Positions 1 through 12,256 of a stretch of 64,000 bases of DNA are shown here, piece after piece. The notes beneath the pieces were generated by a model, which made no database searches, was not told where the DNA came from, and saw only the letters and a list, made by a program, of their open reading frames with translations. Numbering within the stretch: position 1 is the stretch's first letter; every line of letters starts with the position of its first letter. The stretch is from Steromphala cineraria (lineage: Eukaryota > Mollusca > Gastropoda > Trochida > Trochidae): NCBI GenBank assembly GCA_916613615.1, contig OU744732.1:30638673-30702672 (forward strand), written 5' to 3'. Made by a program: the position numbers and the translations under genes.

Positions 1-248
1 GTCTGAATTATTGACGCCACATCGCATTCTTTGGCATTATTTCGCATTAATTCTTTGATTGCAATCTTACTTGGAAAGTAATCAATAAATCCTTTCTCTC
101 GAAAACTGTCTACAAGAATCACCGAATCAATGAAACAAAATAACATTTTGTGATAATGATTGTTCCATTATGTTACTTAGTATTTGTAACTGATATGTTT
201 GACTACTGTGACACAACATGGTGTTTGTTGAGAAACACTCGGGTTTAA

Positions 249-618
249 AGGGGTAGTTGCACGTGTTTTGAAAATTTTATATTTTCATTTTTTCACTGAT
301 AATTCTATGTTAATGCTAAATGTATTAATTTGATAGTGTCAAAAATCTCATTAAACTAACACATCATGGATTGATCCATAATTAAGGGAACAAATTATAA
401 AGATTCACATAAAGTCCATTTGCGGCCATTTTTGTGTGAACACCTTTAATTCATTTTTGTAAAAAAGGGAATCGTATGGTTGAACTCTACATTATATATT
501 TGATTTATTACTGATTCAGTTATTACTTAGTTAAAATACATTATCTATTAATTGGAACCTTTTATTTCCTTTTCCTAACCCCACCTTATATTCCCCCTTA
601 AAACGTGCTACTTCCCCT
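249..618 (+). mobile_element. TTAA-flanked MITE, copy 1
   Basis: A terminal inverted repeat AGGGG(C/T)AGT(A/T)GCACGT...ACGTGCTACT(G/T)CCCCT is flanked on both sides by TTAA (245-248 and 619-622). The interior has the family signature: TTTATATTTT(CA), a run near TGCTAAATGTATTA, GGCGGCCATTTTTGTGTGAACACC and TTATATTCCCC. It has no coding capacity. TTAA target duplication is typical of piggyBac-type transposition, so this is probably a non-autonomous piggyBac-like element. The termini are somewhat diverged. Confidence 0.8.
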
Positions 619-2950
619 TTAAGATATGTGCTAACTGCTCCACTACTTTGACATGTTATGTTACAAAAGAGATTAATATATTCATAATACTTAATTGACT
701 GAGAAAATAATGATTACCTTCTTGACAGTTAAAATTATAGGGAATGTTGCTTTTATATTGTAATCGGACTTCTTTTAGGTTTAGTAGGGTGTCTCCTCAA
801 TGTGTAGAAGCTATTCGAGTAGAGTAGAAACTTTCTACATCTCACACGTATTGATGTAATAATATGAAATGTGTGACAATTTTAGCAGAAATTTTAGAAA
901 TTCTGAGATTTTCACGTTATAAATTGTAACGATATAGACTTTTTTAGACGAAAATGAATTGTAGCAGTTACATGATGCGTGGTTGTTTCAAAATCTGGAA
1001 TTCAGTACTTCTATTTTTCAAATATAGCTATAAATTTATCATGGTACTACAGATACTGGTTATAACACCTGAAGGAATTTCAATACTTTTACGAGCGCTT
1101 CATCTCAAGAGAACATGCTTTGGCAATGATTTTACTTGAATTTTCGAAAGACACTCTCGTAGATGAACCTTTAAGATCATTTAAGATACCTATATTGATT
1201 TGATATATATATTTACTCATATGATCTACTGTTTATGAACGGCAATGTTTTATGTTTTTACTATTGTACCATCCTGTATCATTCAGTTAATATGTCTTTG
1301 TGCCGTAGTAATAACTTACACCCAACTTTACAATGCTATTACATCTTACATGTTGTGAAAGACAACACATACCAAATTGAACCATTAGATACGAATAGTT
1401 TACAAATAGGCACCGAGTAATTCGTAGCATGTACCAATTGGTACCAAGTTACAAACACGCTTGACCTATGTATGTATGTAAAATAAATCAATCTGACAGT
1501 CTTGTGACATGAGAAACGTATTTTATAAATGATATGTATGTATGTAAAATAGATAAATCTTACAGTTTTGTGTCATGAAAAACATATTTTATACATACAA
1601 AAAATATCTATATATACTTAATTAGGACCAGGCAATGTCATGGAGTATGTTAGTAGTAACCGCTTGTACCATGTGATAAGTACCTTGTATTCACTGCATT
1701 TATGTTATAACCTGTATCATGTATCATGTATCATGTACTTCCCAGTTGTCTCCCAAGTCACAGTGCAGAAAAGTATATCTAATATTGCTGTTATATTTTG
1801 TTGTTTGTTGTTACAAGTTGACACATAAGTTGTTAACTGCTTCGCTCATGTGTTTCAAATATATACTAAATGGATTATTTTTAATAAAAAATGAAATACA
1901 TTTCTTTATTATTATTTCAAGATTAATCAGAGATGTACATTGAAAAGACACGAAGAAGATACCAATGGTCGACAGCGTTACATCCTTGACTGAGTTCGGC
2001 CTTTCCCGGAAACACCTTCATCGAAACATCAGAATATGTTCTCGGTTACCATGGTAACATGCTCAAACCAATACAAACTACTTCGTAACCATTGAGGATC
2101 GTCGACAGTGATGATGATTTAAAAATGAGATAACATTGATATATAATGTATTGTGGTGGTACATTTTCACTTCGAAATAATGTGTCGTAATAAAAGCATT
2201 GCGTCAGGAAATAACACAAGACGGTTAATTAAAAAATCAGCAATTTGATTCGATTCAATTGATATTTAAAATAGTAGCCAACTAAAATGTCAAAAAGTAT
2301 AGCGGTAATGAGGCTTGATTCGATCATAGTTCATATTTCAACACTTCAAACCACTTTATATACCTTATATAAACGTATATATGAATAAATTGCATCATAA
2401 CATTTTACAAGCGTAGCAAGAATAGTGATGAGATACATGTGATATAATTCGTATGCTAAGTTTGTTCCCATTGAGTATCAAATTTAAGTAAAAATGTTTT
2501 AACCACAAACATTGTTTTACCATTAGAGTATGTGTTTGTGTTTATTCAAGTATAGGTAACTGGCCAATTACAAATAAACAGATATATAATTATAGCACAC
2601 ATATACAAGTAGGCATTAGATTATTACCAACATATTTTGTCATGATGAAACATCAAAAACATTGAACTTATACCATAATTTTATTATCCTTTTTTTTTCG
2701 CATATGAAGTAAAATGAAGCAAAACTGAGATGTTACTGAAACGAAACATGAATTCAGAAATATGAAAATAGGAGGACGTCAAATTCTTCTTGACACTAAA
2801 ACGTACTTTTAAAAATATTTCTTTAAATGTAAACACCTTATCTGATTGAAGTTTTAATAAAATCAAATAGAACCTTTTCGGCCATTTAATGACAGCAATG
2901 CCAAAATAAACAGCATATTGGGAAAAAAATATCAGTGATCATACAAGGCA
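619..2950. other. No gene seen; AT-rich, one short tandem duplication
   Basis: No splice-flanked exon or long frame is visible. About 1467-1606 holds two copies of a 66-67 bp unit (TATGTATGTATGTAAAATA...GAAA(C/A)(G/A)TATTTTATA). ORFs of 60-74 codons here have no recognisable content. Confidence 0.5.
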
Positions 2951-3440
2951 GGCAACAGGGGCCACGCCCTTAAAACTGTTTTCATCTTCCTCTCCTGAAC
3001 CAAATGGACTAGAAAGCTTAAACTTTGTGTACATACTCCTTGACTAGTGAGGATTATAATATATTGCTTTGGTAACCTTGTGGTCCTTAAAAGGGCAACA
3101 GGGGCGACGCCCTTAAAACTATTTTCATGTTCTTCTCCAGGAACATAAGACCTAGAAAGCTGAAAACTTTGTGTACAACTCCTTGCCTAGTAAGGAGTAT
3201 AAGTTATAGCTATTGTGACCCTGTGACCCCTAATAAGGGCCACAGGGGCCATGCTCTCAAAATTTATTTTAATCTTTTTCTCCAGAAGCATAAGGCCCAG
3301 AAAGCTGAAACCGTGTGGACATAATCCTTAGTACTTTGTACATTTGGTGAATATGTGGCCCTACTCCGTGGGGAACCACATCATTAAGCAAAATTGACAT
3401 GACGCCTGATGAGCGGCAGAGCCAATGGCTCTATTTTTAA
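2951..3440 (+). mobile_element. Helentron-like element, 5'-truncated copy with three 146-bp units
   Basis: Three diverged copies of the unit CTTCTCCAGAACCATAAGG...GACCCCTAATAAGGGCCACAGGGGCC (starting near 2984, 3130 and 3276). They lead into GCCTGATGAGC and the 3' hairpin AGAGCC-AAT-GGCTCT (3418-3432), then a short T run. The 3' end matches that of the full element at 13370-14640. The left terminus and (TCCG)n are missing. Confidence 0.7.
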
Positions 3441-3447
3441 AATTAAA

Positions 3448-4768
3448 AGTCGAGTCAATGTCAAATTTCCACACTTACTCTTTTAATCCCGAAAGTGGTC
3501 ATAAACCATTTCAGTCGAATAAAAGAACAAAACCGATCAAAATGAGAAAAATATGTTTCATCACTTTAAATCAAGTTAACATATAATAGACGTTTTCTCC
3601 ACTGATACTAGACGTTTTACTTTTTGAAGCGTTGTAACATTCCATAATACAACGGTTATAATGACGAATTGTCCTCACAACTATTCCAAATTAATCAAAG
3701 AAAATACGACAAAGCAATATGTATATATATTATATGATTGCATAGTAGAAGTCTTCAAGTCTTTATATCATTCAACATTAGGAATTGTTATTAATCCAAT
3801 CACTTGTGTTCATGATTCTTCATGACATTAAAACGTTTAAGAATTTGTGTACCCGGGTATTCATAAGACTGTTAAATCTTTTGAATACTACAAATTATAC
3901 ACTTAAGATGTTAAGATATAGTCGCTATGCAGCATTTGGGATTAATCTGTCAAACGCACATATTATCAGATTCATTACGTATCTATGTAGTGAGAATATA
4001 TTTTGACACCATTTTCTTCCTAGTTTATATATAATCGGCTGATATGTGAAGATATTGTACTGTTTGAAGCGTTGTAAAATTCACGAAAACATCCCGACCA
4101 ACGTCCTTGCAACCATTTCGAATTAATTGAAGTCACTAGCTAAAGCTCCTGTCTAACCAATGATGTATATTTGTAATATGATTGCATATTACTAATTTTA
4201 ATCTTTGCACCTTTATCATTACATTAAAGATTGATAGTATCTCATAATGCATCCCAAATAAACCGTTGCCTTGAATTTCAAATTTAAGACATGTTAAAAT
4301 CAATCCAATCACCAAAAGTTCATGATTCTTCAAAACGTTAAAACGTGTTAACATGATTTACAAACTACAAAAAGATAATTTTCTGACGTAGAACACAAAT
4401 TAAACAATTATTCTATGTCTCTCAGTTGAGCAATTTACCTCCACACGAAAACGTTTACACGCTCATTCTTAATTGAAACTTTAATTAAGGGCATAAATGT
4501 AAATTTATTTTCGAAATTTGAACATCAAAGGTAATATCCGAAGCTAAATTGTCTTATTATGAACCGTTTCTCATATTGACAGTTGTAGAGTTAAATGCTA
4601 TCAGTCTCAATATGATTATACTATTAGTCCCTGGAATGATTTTGAATAATATCAATATATTTCAAGGTGAGGTCTACCCCAAGGGAGGCATACATCGAAC
4701 ATAACTAATATGGAATATCACACTTCACACATCGATCACACCGATGCTTAACATTGTCGTGAGATGCT
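3448..4768. other. No feature recognised
   Basis: AT-rich sequence with only short frames (up to about 73 codons, no recognisable content). About 3640-3970 and 4060-4340 share loosely similar phrases (GAAGCGTTGTAA; CAATCAC followed by GTTCATGATTCTTC and ACGTT), which suggests an old diverged duplication. Confidence 0.4.
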
Positions 4769-4930
4769 TCACATTGATGCTGCATATTGATGTGAAATAC
4801 TTTAAATTGATGCCGCACGATGATGTGAGATGCTTCACATTGATGCTGTACACTGATGTGGGATGCTTGAAATTGATGTTGCATATTGACCTGAGATGCT
4901 TCACATTGATGCTGCATATTATGCATTCAA
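4769..4930. repeat. 33-bp minisatellite
   Basis: About five units of TTCACATTGATGCTGCATATTGATGTGAGATGC. As 33 is a multiple of 3, overlapping frames stay open on both strands (the three ORFs of 63-73 codons here). Those reading frames are a consequence of the repeat. Confidence 0.8.
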
Positions 4931-6659
4931 GGTAAAGAGACAAATCTATATAAGGTTATCAGGGTCTTCAGAATTATGAAATCTCAAGTCCTCTGGAATG
5001 GGCCTTAAGGAGTGGTTGATATTTTGTCATACTTCTCCCGTCTTTGATGGTTGGTCGAAGAGCTCATTTCATGGATGAATAATGCATTTCGTTTCAATGT
5101 GTGCATTTCGGTTTGAATATATTTCATTTCATGAAGTGACCACCAAAGGACATATCAATCAATCGATCACCCTGGTTATCTTCTGACTCTTTCAAGTATA
5201 TTTCATTTTCCTTTTCTTTTAAGGAACGTTATTTTACGACCCATAGTCTTTATGCAGTATTCTTGAACAAAAAATGTTCAATAATATGCCTAAAAGTAAT
5301 TAAGTAAATATCACATAAATATTCATAATAGTCCTCATCAAAGTCCTCAAGCATTTTGATGAACAGTATAAGTGCAGGTCCTCGTGGTAATATTAATGCT
5401 CCTGTCTTTGACAATGTAACAATTGAAGTCAAAAGAGCAGCAAATTTTTTAACTTCTTTTGTTAAAAAAATAACCGACGATTCGGAGTATGATGATGACC
5501 TCATCATCTTGTAAGATCATCCCGTTTGACGTTGGTGAGAAGATATAGAGGCTTTTAAATGTTTCTGGTTATAGAAACTGTAGCATAGTTTCTTACACAA
5601 GTTCTACCTGACCTGGGAACCGTCCCTAATGCATACAAAAAATGAAATCATTTAATGTAACACATTATCATTTCCAAGATGAACATCTGAAAGTTTCATA
5701 CATATCTGTAAATCTATGATCTTTGACTCTCCTAGTGTTTTTATAATCTGTTTTACTGACACTCCTAGTGTTTTTATTATCTGTTTTACTGACATATAGG
5801 ACACGATACATCCACTAAAACATACTATGGTATTCTACTGTTAATGAAGCCAGTTTCTGCTTATTATGAGAAATTCCAAACAACTTTTAGAAAATCTCCA
5901 TACACATTTTTAACGTGTTGTAGGCGATACTTTGGGCAATATAACAAATGCAATACAGTCTTGTAATTTATCTTGCATACAAACTGTGATTGTTTTGTTT
6001 CCTACTATTTATGTACTTTTATGTTTCAGATGTACTTCAATCTGGACAAACAAACTGCATTAACAACCACAACTGGGTGGTGTTTATAACATAGATACAA
6101 ACTTTATTCACACGTCGATTAGAGAATGCTATGCACTTGGGATCATCATTGGAAGAATTTTGACACTCTGAGTTTGATATCATATCAATCTTGTACGTCT
6201 CTACCAGAAATATAATCCGTAAAGTATGGGAATGCGGCTACAAACGTACCGTTTTAAGGAACAAGGATTAAACAATCTTACATTTGTCGGATCGATCCCA
6301 GCAAGTTTCCCCGTACCTCTTTGTGTTTCTGATCTCAGTACTTATGTAACCTTTTAGAGCATTACGATTAGGTATTAATATTTGACACGTTTTCGTTTGC
6401 AAAATAAGAATTTCAACTTATCTACAAAATATTGCATTCCATATCTATAGTGTTTATGGATATCCTTCAAAGACTTTCTGTATGAGGGTTTAGAAAGTAC
6501 ACTAACACATTGACACCATTAGCGATTATGTTAGGACATCATCGCCACCATACGACATCAAAGCGACCCAAAGATTGGTGAACTTTATGGAATGTGAACG
6601 GTCACAAACTAAAAGTCATTTGAAATCATCAGATCTGAGGCCTATGTTACGGTAGATTT
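4931..6659. other. No confident gene; one unidentified minus-strand frame
   Basis: An 85-codon frame at 5250-5507 (minus) contains the acidic run EDFDEDYYEYLCDIYL. I recognise no family and it has no convincing splice context. Near 5726-5795 a roughly 33-bp unit (ACTCCTAGTGTTTTTAT(A/T)ATCTGTTTTACTGAC) occurs twice in tandem. Nothing else was seen. Confidence 0.3.
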
Positions 6660-6821
6660 ACGGTATACCTTGCACAATTGCGACGGTTCGCAATCTATTG
6701 TTTTCTTTTGGATTTGGATATGTCTTGTTATTTCATGTTATTTTCATTGTTTCCTCAAAGGTGTAACGAGTTGCAGTTCACATGTTATTCAGACATTGAA
6801 TGGAACAAACCAGAATAAATC

Positions 6822-6926
6822 AAGATATAGATTTGTAGATATGTCACTCAGCGCTTTGAGCATGCAATGTGCATGGATATATGCGCTATATAAATGGACT
6901 ATTATTATTATTATTATTATATCATA
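6822..6926 (+). mobile_element. LINE 3' end with (ATT)n tail
   Basis: The sequence GCGCTTTGAGCATGCA...TGCATGGATATATGCGCTATATAAATGGACT is followed by (ATT)n. The same 3' end occurs at 15905-15950 before a different microsatellite, which defines it as a shared element terminus. Known: CR1/L2-like non-LTR retrotransposons often end in short tandem repeats instead of poly(A). No coding part remains here. Confidence 0.65.
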
Positions 6927-9486
6927 GTTTAATGTGTACCAGAGAAATATCTATCATTGTTGTCTCATGTGGAACATATGCTTCTTTTGTTAGGATAACA
7001 GCTTGTTTAAATTAAATTAAAATTAAAAGTAAATGAGAGACGGTGACACGGGCATCGAGGAAGAGTTTCATTTCATATTAATTTATGAACATTGTCATGG
7101 TGTAAATGTGGTATGTAACACAACGAAATGATGAAGATCGAGTCATCTATAAATCTATTGAGTTATCAACATCTCCTGTAGAGATACTTAACAATCTGTG
7201 CAAATATTTGTTTCTGAGTTTCTAACCAAATACTCTAAATAGATATCATTTTATATTTGAAAGATATGAATATCAACATCTTCAAACATGTTTTGTATGT
7301 GTATTTTTGCTTTCATTCTATATATCTTTGTAGATTCGCCGATGACCTTCATACGAGATAACGACTTGACTTGAAAAGTGACCTTAGACCTTTGTGTGTC
7401 AATGTCATTCGGGATGTAGAGCATAGAAACCCTGGAACTCAATATTGTCATTCATTTCATCAAACTAATTATGAGTCCATAATGTCTAGCTCTATGTTTG
7501 AGGGTTTGTTCTGTTGTGTGGCGAGCCGGAATACCATTGGAGGTCAGTCAAGACCCATTATCTTCGAAACTGATTTCTGAATTTATCAGTCCGTGTTTAG
7601 TAACTGAAGATAAAGTAGGCCTTGTTGTGTATGGCAAATATCGACCTCAGCACTCGCTACCGCTCGCAGGTGATATCACAGCTAACCCCTCGTGCTTTCA
7701 TAATTCACCCATGTTCAGAATATTAGATTAGATCTAATATACTACTGGTAAAGACGCATTCCATTTATTTAGAATTCTAAACGACCTACATTCAATACTA
7801 TCTTCATAAAACAAGTTAATGAGAAGGAGAGAAAGTATTAAAGTATATTATTCACGTCGTTGTGCTTAAATGCCATTTTATCAAATTTGTTTTCTGATTT
7901 CATTAATTTGACTGAATGTGTTGATGTTTTTTTTACAAAGTTCATAGTTTCATCAGAGTTTCGTTTGTGGAAAAAATATATTGGCATGCCCCAAGTCTCG
8001 TGTATATGATATTCCGTCTTCCTTCTATGAATAACTATATAAAATCTCGATGTCATCGGATCCGGGAAGGTCAGTTTTGAGGTTAAGTGTTGTTTATAGC
8101 GAGCTTATTGCATCTCAATAAGACACAGTCAGTCTGCCAACTACACAGATGATTTAATTACAGGCTGGTATTGTGGTAGGAGATGATACTGCCGTGTCTG
8201 AAGTACAGTTGTGCATGGAGGCTTGCTTCACATCAGTCCTGGTGACACTTGTCTTCTCGAGCCATAATTCAATTCTGCACAGGCTTGTTTGAAAGGAAAC
8301 TCAACCCTCATACACCTTCACACATGGCAAAAACGTCAAATTGATAAAAAGGCTTCCACTCAATAAGGCGTCTCTCGAATCATCACGGCGTGTAATTAGC
8401 GCTTTTCCTCCTTCAGATAGGTTTTCCGATAATTATGCGTGTGTATTTTCCAATATTTTTGTTATTCAATTCAGATGCGATGTCTTCGAGTGCTCGTTGT
8501 GTGACAGAGTGGTTTAGCGCCATGCTTCTTGCAACTAAAGGGAGGTAAGTAGGCATCACTTGACCCGCTGGTCGCTAAAAGAAAAGAGGAGGGAAGGTGT
8601 CAACAGTGCGATGTTTTCGGCCATTTTTGTTTCTGTTGTGTACTGAGAAGTTCAAGTTCTTTATCTATCTTTTGTAGATTTCTGGAATAATGTCAAATCC
8701 AGTATTGTAACAATATGTTTACAATTTTGCCTTGTCTGAAAACACGAATATCACGTAGATCATAGCCATTTTATCTATCGTGATAATATAGAAAGATATA
8801 CTTTTGTTTCATAGAGGACATTTAAAAAAACGTTTATTATATCATAATTACACGAAAGAAGGTTTTAAAACCAAGAAACCGTAATCACGAACGCCTAGAA
8901 CGCCGATGGACAAGGATATTTTTTACCAAATGTAACAAAATGTAACAAAAATGTTATGATAAATCTTACTTTAAGTGCATATATTGGAGAAAGATGTGGA
9001 TAGTCATCAAATATTGGTAAATGGTCTTCATCATTGCCTCAAATAAGAGTATATCACTTAGATCGCATAGTTTCTATTTTATGTCATGAAACTAATTATA
9101 TTTATATCACTAATAGACATATTATAACCCTACAAATATTTATTGAATGGAGGATTTGAGATTGCCGATAGACACTATATACGATGATTAATGTCAAATT
9201 ATCTCATAGCATCCGAAAACCTCATTAAAACGTTCATTCTATCAATGTAGCCATACCGCTTAGCTTACAATCTCATGACGTCATTCAAATTGTGTCATGG
9301 CGACATCTATGAGTTCATGTGTTTGAAAATGGTATTTCATTGACTAAAATCGGTGTTATTTTAAACTCAATTTCATATTTCATTAATGAAATAATAGTAA
9401 AGACATCTGTCCTCCCTCAGCCTTCCATGTCATGTTTTCGGCATGACCCACTTCTTCATTAAAAATAAAAAAGGCTTTTCTTATGT
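6927..9486. other. No confident gene; a less AT-rich block at about 8080-8600
   Basis: Mostly AT-rich sequence with no gene. The block at 8080-8600 is richer in GC and has one exon-like stretch: ATG TCT TCG AGT... from about 8480 stays open for about 22 codons and reaches AG|GTAAGT at 8547. An upstream ATG and a strong donor make a first exon conceivable, but no partner exon was found. Confidence 0.25.
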
Positions 9487-9490
9487 TTAA

Positions 9491-9824
9491 AGAGGCAGTA
9501 GCACATTTTAGGGGGAATAGAAGTCAATGTCTGGAAATTGAAAATAAATGATTCCATTTGAATGAAGCAATAGTAAAGCAAATATATAATGTAAAGTTTA
9601 GCCATGCAATTCCTTTTCTTGCACACATGAATTAAAGGTGTCAACACAAAAATGGCCGCCAATGGACTTTATGTGAATATTTATAATATGTTTCTGACTA
9701 TGCATTATTGGATTGAGTAATTATATTGTTGACACTATCATATTAATACATTTAGCATTAACGTACATTTATAAGTGAAAAATTTTAATGTAAATTTTTT
9801 AAAAAGCAACGTTTTACTGCCCCT
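9491..9824 (-). mobile_element. TTAA MITE, copy 2
   Basis: Same family as the element at 249-618, in the opposite orientation. The left flank is TTAA (9487-9490); the right flank has decayed to TCAT. The left TIR reads AGAGGCAGTAGCAC and the right end ACTGCCCCT. The interior includes AAAATGGCCGCCAATGGA, the reverse of the GGCGGCCATTTT signature. It has diverged more than the intronic copies. Confidence 0.75.
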
Positions 9825-10110
9825 TCATCCTTTGCGTGGGTGAAGTGAGTTCATTTGAGAAAATAACAATTAAAACGGCTGTCAATCCACTGCTGACCTG
9901 TCCGATGTTATCTCGGTCCTGTTGACCAGTGCATTACCCCCCTGATCCTTGTCCAGCATTTAATTCCGTCTTTAGATCGAGTTTTACTGTTTCATCAACA
10001 ATCTTGATTGCCTCGCATCTCTTCACTATTGACCTGCAGGTCAGTCAGTAGCAGTGCAGAAATCGTTACATACGAGCATGGTCCACACGTACACTTGAGT
10101 GGAATCATTC

Positions 10111-10447
10111 TCTTCCCACAGAGGCAGATCAAGTCATGTTGATTTAGCCTCTGTTCTATTACGCCGAAATCCGTGGGTTCGGGCAGTTTCCCCTGGCGGA
10201 AAAAACTTTCATCTCAATACATTTGAATTTCATATCAAATGACAAGGCTTCTCGCATGGAAAGGGTGGTTCATATCACAATGCCTTTGCCTTGTTTCAGT
10301 AGCCGAAATGATGATTTAAGAACAGCGTCGCTGATTGCACAACTAATTGTGATTGCCTCCAATCAGGCATCTCCCATTCTATCCCACAAACTCGTCGTAA
10401 TATGACAGAGGCTAAATCAACATGACTTAATCTGCCTCTGTGGGGAG
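10111..10447 (+). mobile_element. Long-TIR MITE, copy 1
   Basis: Ends form an inverted repeat of about 45-50 bp: CTTCCCACAGAGGCAGATCAAGTCATGTTGATTTAGCCTCTGT on the left and its complement at 10401-10447. The 240-bp interior has no supported coding content; the 60-codon frame inside is not a gene. Confidence 0.8.
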
Positions 10448-10688
10448 TGAATGGAGTTGAATCTGAGAATACGTTTTTGAAATATACGCCATTTTTTTAC
10501 CGCATTTGAATATAATATTGTTAGACTTGCCACCACTGTACCTGCGTTACTATAAAATCGTGTTAATATTGCTTATGGTCCCAAAAAACTGTTTGGTTTG
10601 ATACCTATACATGTTTAAACTTATGATATTGGAGAAATACATGTAACATTGTTATATTTGTAACAATGGTATCTGAAATACCTCCATT

Positions 10689-11037
10689 CTCTCCCCACAG
10701 AGAAAGATCAAGTCATGAAATGTTTATCGAGCCTCTGTTCTAAATAGCCAAAATTGTGGGTTAGAATGGGAGATGCCTAATATGAGGCAATCAAAGTTAG
10801 TAGTGCAATCAGCGAAGCTGTCCTAATATCATCATTTTGGCTACTGAATCGTGGTAAAAGTACTGTGTGGTATTAACCATCCTTTACATGGGAGAATCTT
10901 TGTCATGTTCTTTTATTCAAATGGATTGTGGAGCAACTATTTTCTGCCAGGGGAAACTGCCGGAACCCACGGATATGGTGTCATTAGAACAGAGGCGGGA
11001 TCAACATGTTATGACAAGATCTACCTTTGTGGTGAAA
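10689..11037 (-). mobile_element. Long-TIR MITE, copy 2 (inverted)
   Basis: Same family as 10111-10447. The TIRs TCTCCCCACAGAGAAAGATCAAGTCATG and its decayed complement near 10988-11037 bound an interior that matches copy 1 in reverse (GAATGGGAGATGCCT..., GAAACTGCC...CCCACGG). It has diverged more than copy 1. Confidence 0.75.
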
Positions 11038-11110
11038 GTATGAAATATCTCACATTATTGTAGATTTTTGGTTTGACTCAAAATATTCAATCGTACTTCA
11101 AATATTTATT

Positions 11111-12256
11111 ATACCCCCGCTACGACGTAGTCAGGGGTATATAGCGCTCCGCGTGTCCGTCCGTGCGTCCGTCTGTCCGTCCGTCCGAAATCGTTTCCGG
11201 AGCATTTCTCAAAAACTATACCACTTACAAACTTCAAATTTGGTATGGAAGTAGCCTATATGGTGCTGTGGTGCCTTTTAGGGGTTTCAGCTCAATGGTC
11301 CAAATAATTTTTGAAATTTTGACCAAAAACGGTCCGATTTTTGGACTTTGTCTCGTTTCCGGAGCATAACTGAAAAACTATAGCACTTAGAAACTTAAAA
11401 TTTGGTATGGAAGTAGCCTATATGGTGCTGTGGTGCCTTTTAGGGGTTTCAGCTCAATGGTCCAAATAATTTTTGAAATTTTGACCAAAAACGGTCCGAT
11501 TTTTGGACTTTGTCTCGTTTCCGGAGCATAACTGAAAAACTATACCACTTAGAAACTTCAAATTTGGTATGGAAGTAGCCTATATGGTGCTGTGGTGCCT
11601 TTTAGGGGTTTCAGCTCAATGGTCCAAATAATTTTTGAAATTTTGACCAAAAACGGTCCGATTTTTGGACTTTGTCTCGTTTCCGGAGCATAACTGAAAA
11701 ACTATACCACTTAGAAACTTCACATTTGGTATGGAAGTAGCCTATTTGGTGCTGTTGTGCCTTTTAGGGGTTTCAACTCAATGGTCCAAATAATTTTTGA
11801 AATCTTGACCAAAAACGGTCAAACTTTTTACTTTGTCTTGTTTCCGGAGCATATGGCACACTTCAAATTTGGTATAGAAGTATACAGTTGAACCTCGGAT
11901 ACCCAGACTCCGTATATCCATAAATCTCACCTTACGGACAAAGATTTTTCAAACAATGTGTCTATATTTCTTAAGAAAAATGACCCAGTTAACCGGACGA
12001 TTTGCTATCCGGACGATTTTCACCTGTAACCAAAACAAGGTTCGACTGTATAGTGCTGTTGTGCCTTTTAGGGGTAATTCCAGGGTTCCCAGAATTTTAT
12101 TCAAAAACTACATAGCCGGGGTTGTTTTGAAGTGAAATAGTTTTTAGGGTTGCAAGATCATTGTGTTCTAAGTCATAATCATAAATTTTCAAATTAATGT
12201 TACGTGAAGGCAGTCAAACTACAGGCGGGGGTATGTGAGCCGCGCTCACTTTTGCC
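11111..12256 (+). mobile_element. Helentron-like non-autonomous element with 162-bp tandem core
   Basis: Left end ATACCCCCGC (11111-11120) is mirrored by GCGGGGGTAT at 12225-12234. This is followed by a perfect hairpin GTGAGC-CGC-GCTCAC (12235-12249) and a T-rich end. After the left end come TCCG repeats (about 11155-11188), then units of exactly 162 bp starting near 11192, 11354, 11516 and 11678, and a partial fifth at about 11839. Known: bivalve 'pearl' elements and other Helentron-associated elements share this layout of subterminal inverted repeat, microsatellite, tandem core and 3' hairpin. Class assignment is inference. Because 162 is divisible by 3, a 68-codon ORF across it is spurious. 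Confidence 0.7.
11885..12048 (+). mobile_element. Tigger/pogo-like MITE inside the last 162-bp unit
   Basis: CAGTTGAACCTCGGATAC at the left and CAAGGTTCGACTG at the right form TIRs (CAGT(T/C)GAACCT). TA flanks both sides (11883-11884 and 12049-12050). The 164-bp interior with TAACCGGACGATTTGCTATCCGGACGATTT is typical of Tigger/pogo MITEs. It interrupts the host unit between GGAAGTA and GTGCTGT. Confidence 0.8.

Noticed and set aside
5250..5507. 85-codon minus-strand ORF with an acidic run
   Set aside because: No family recognised and no splice support. A length expected by chance in 64 kb.
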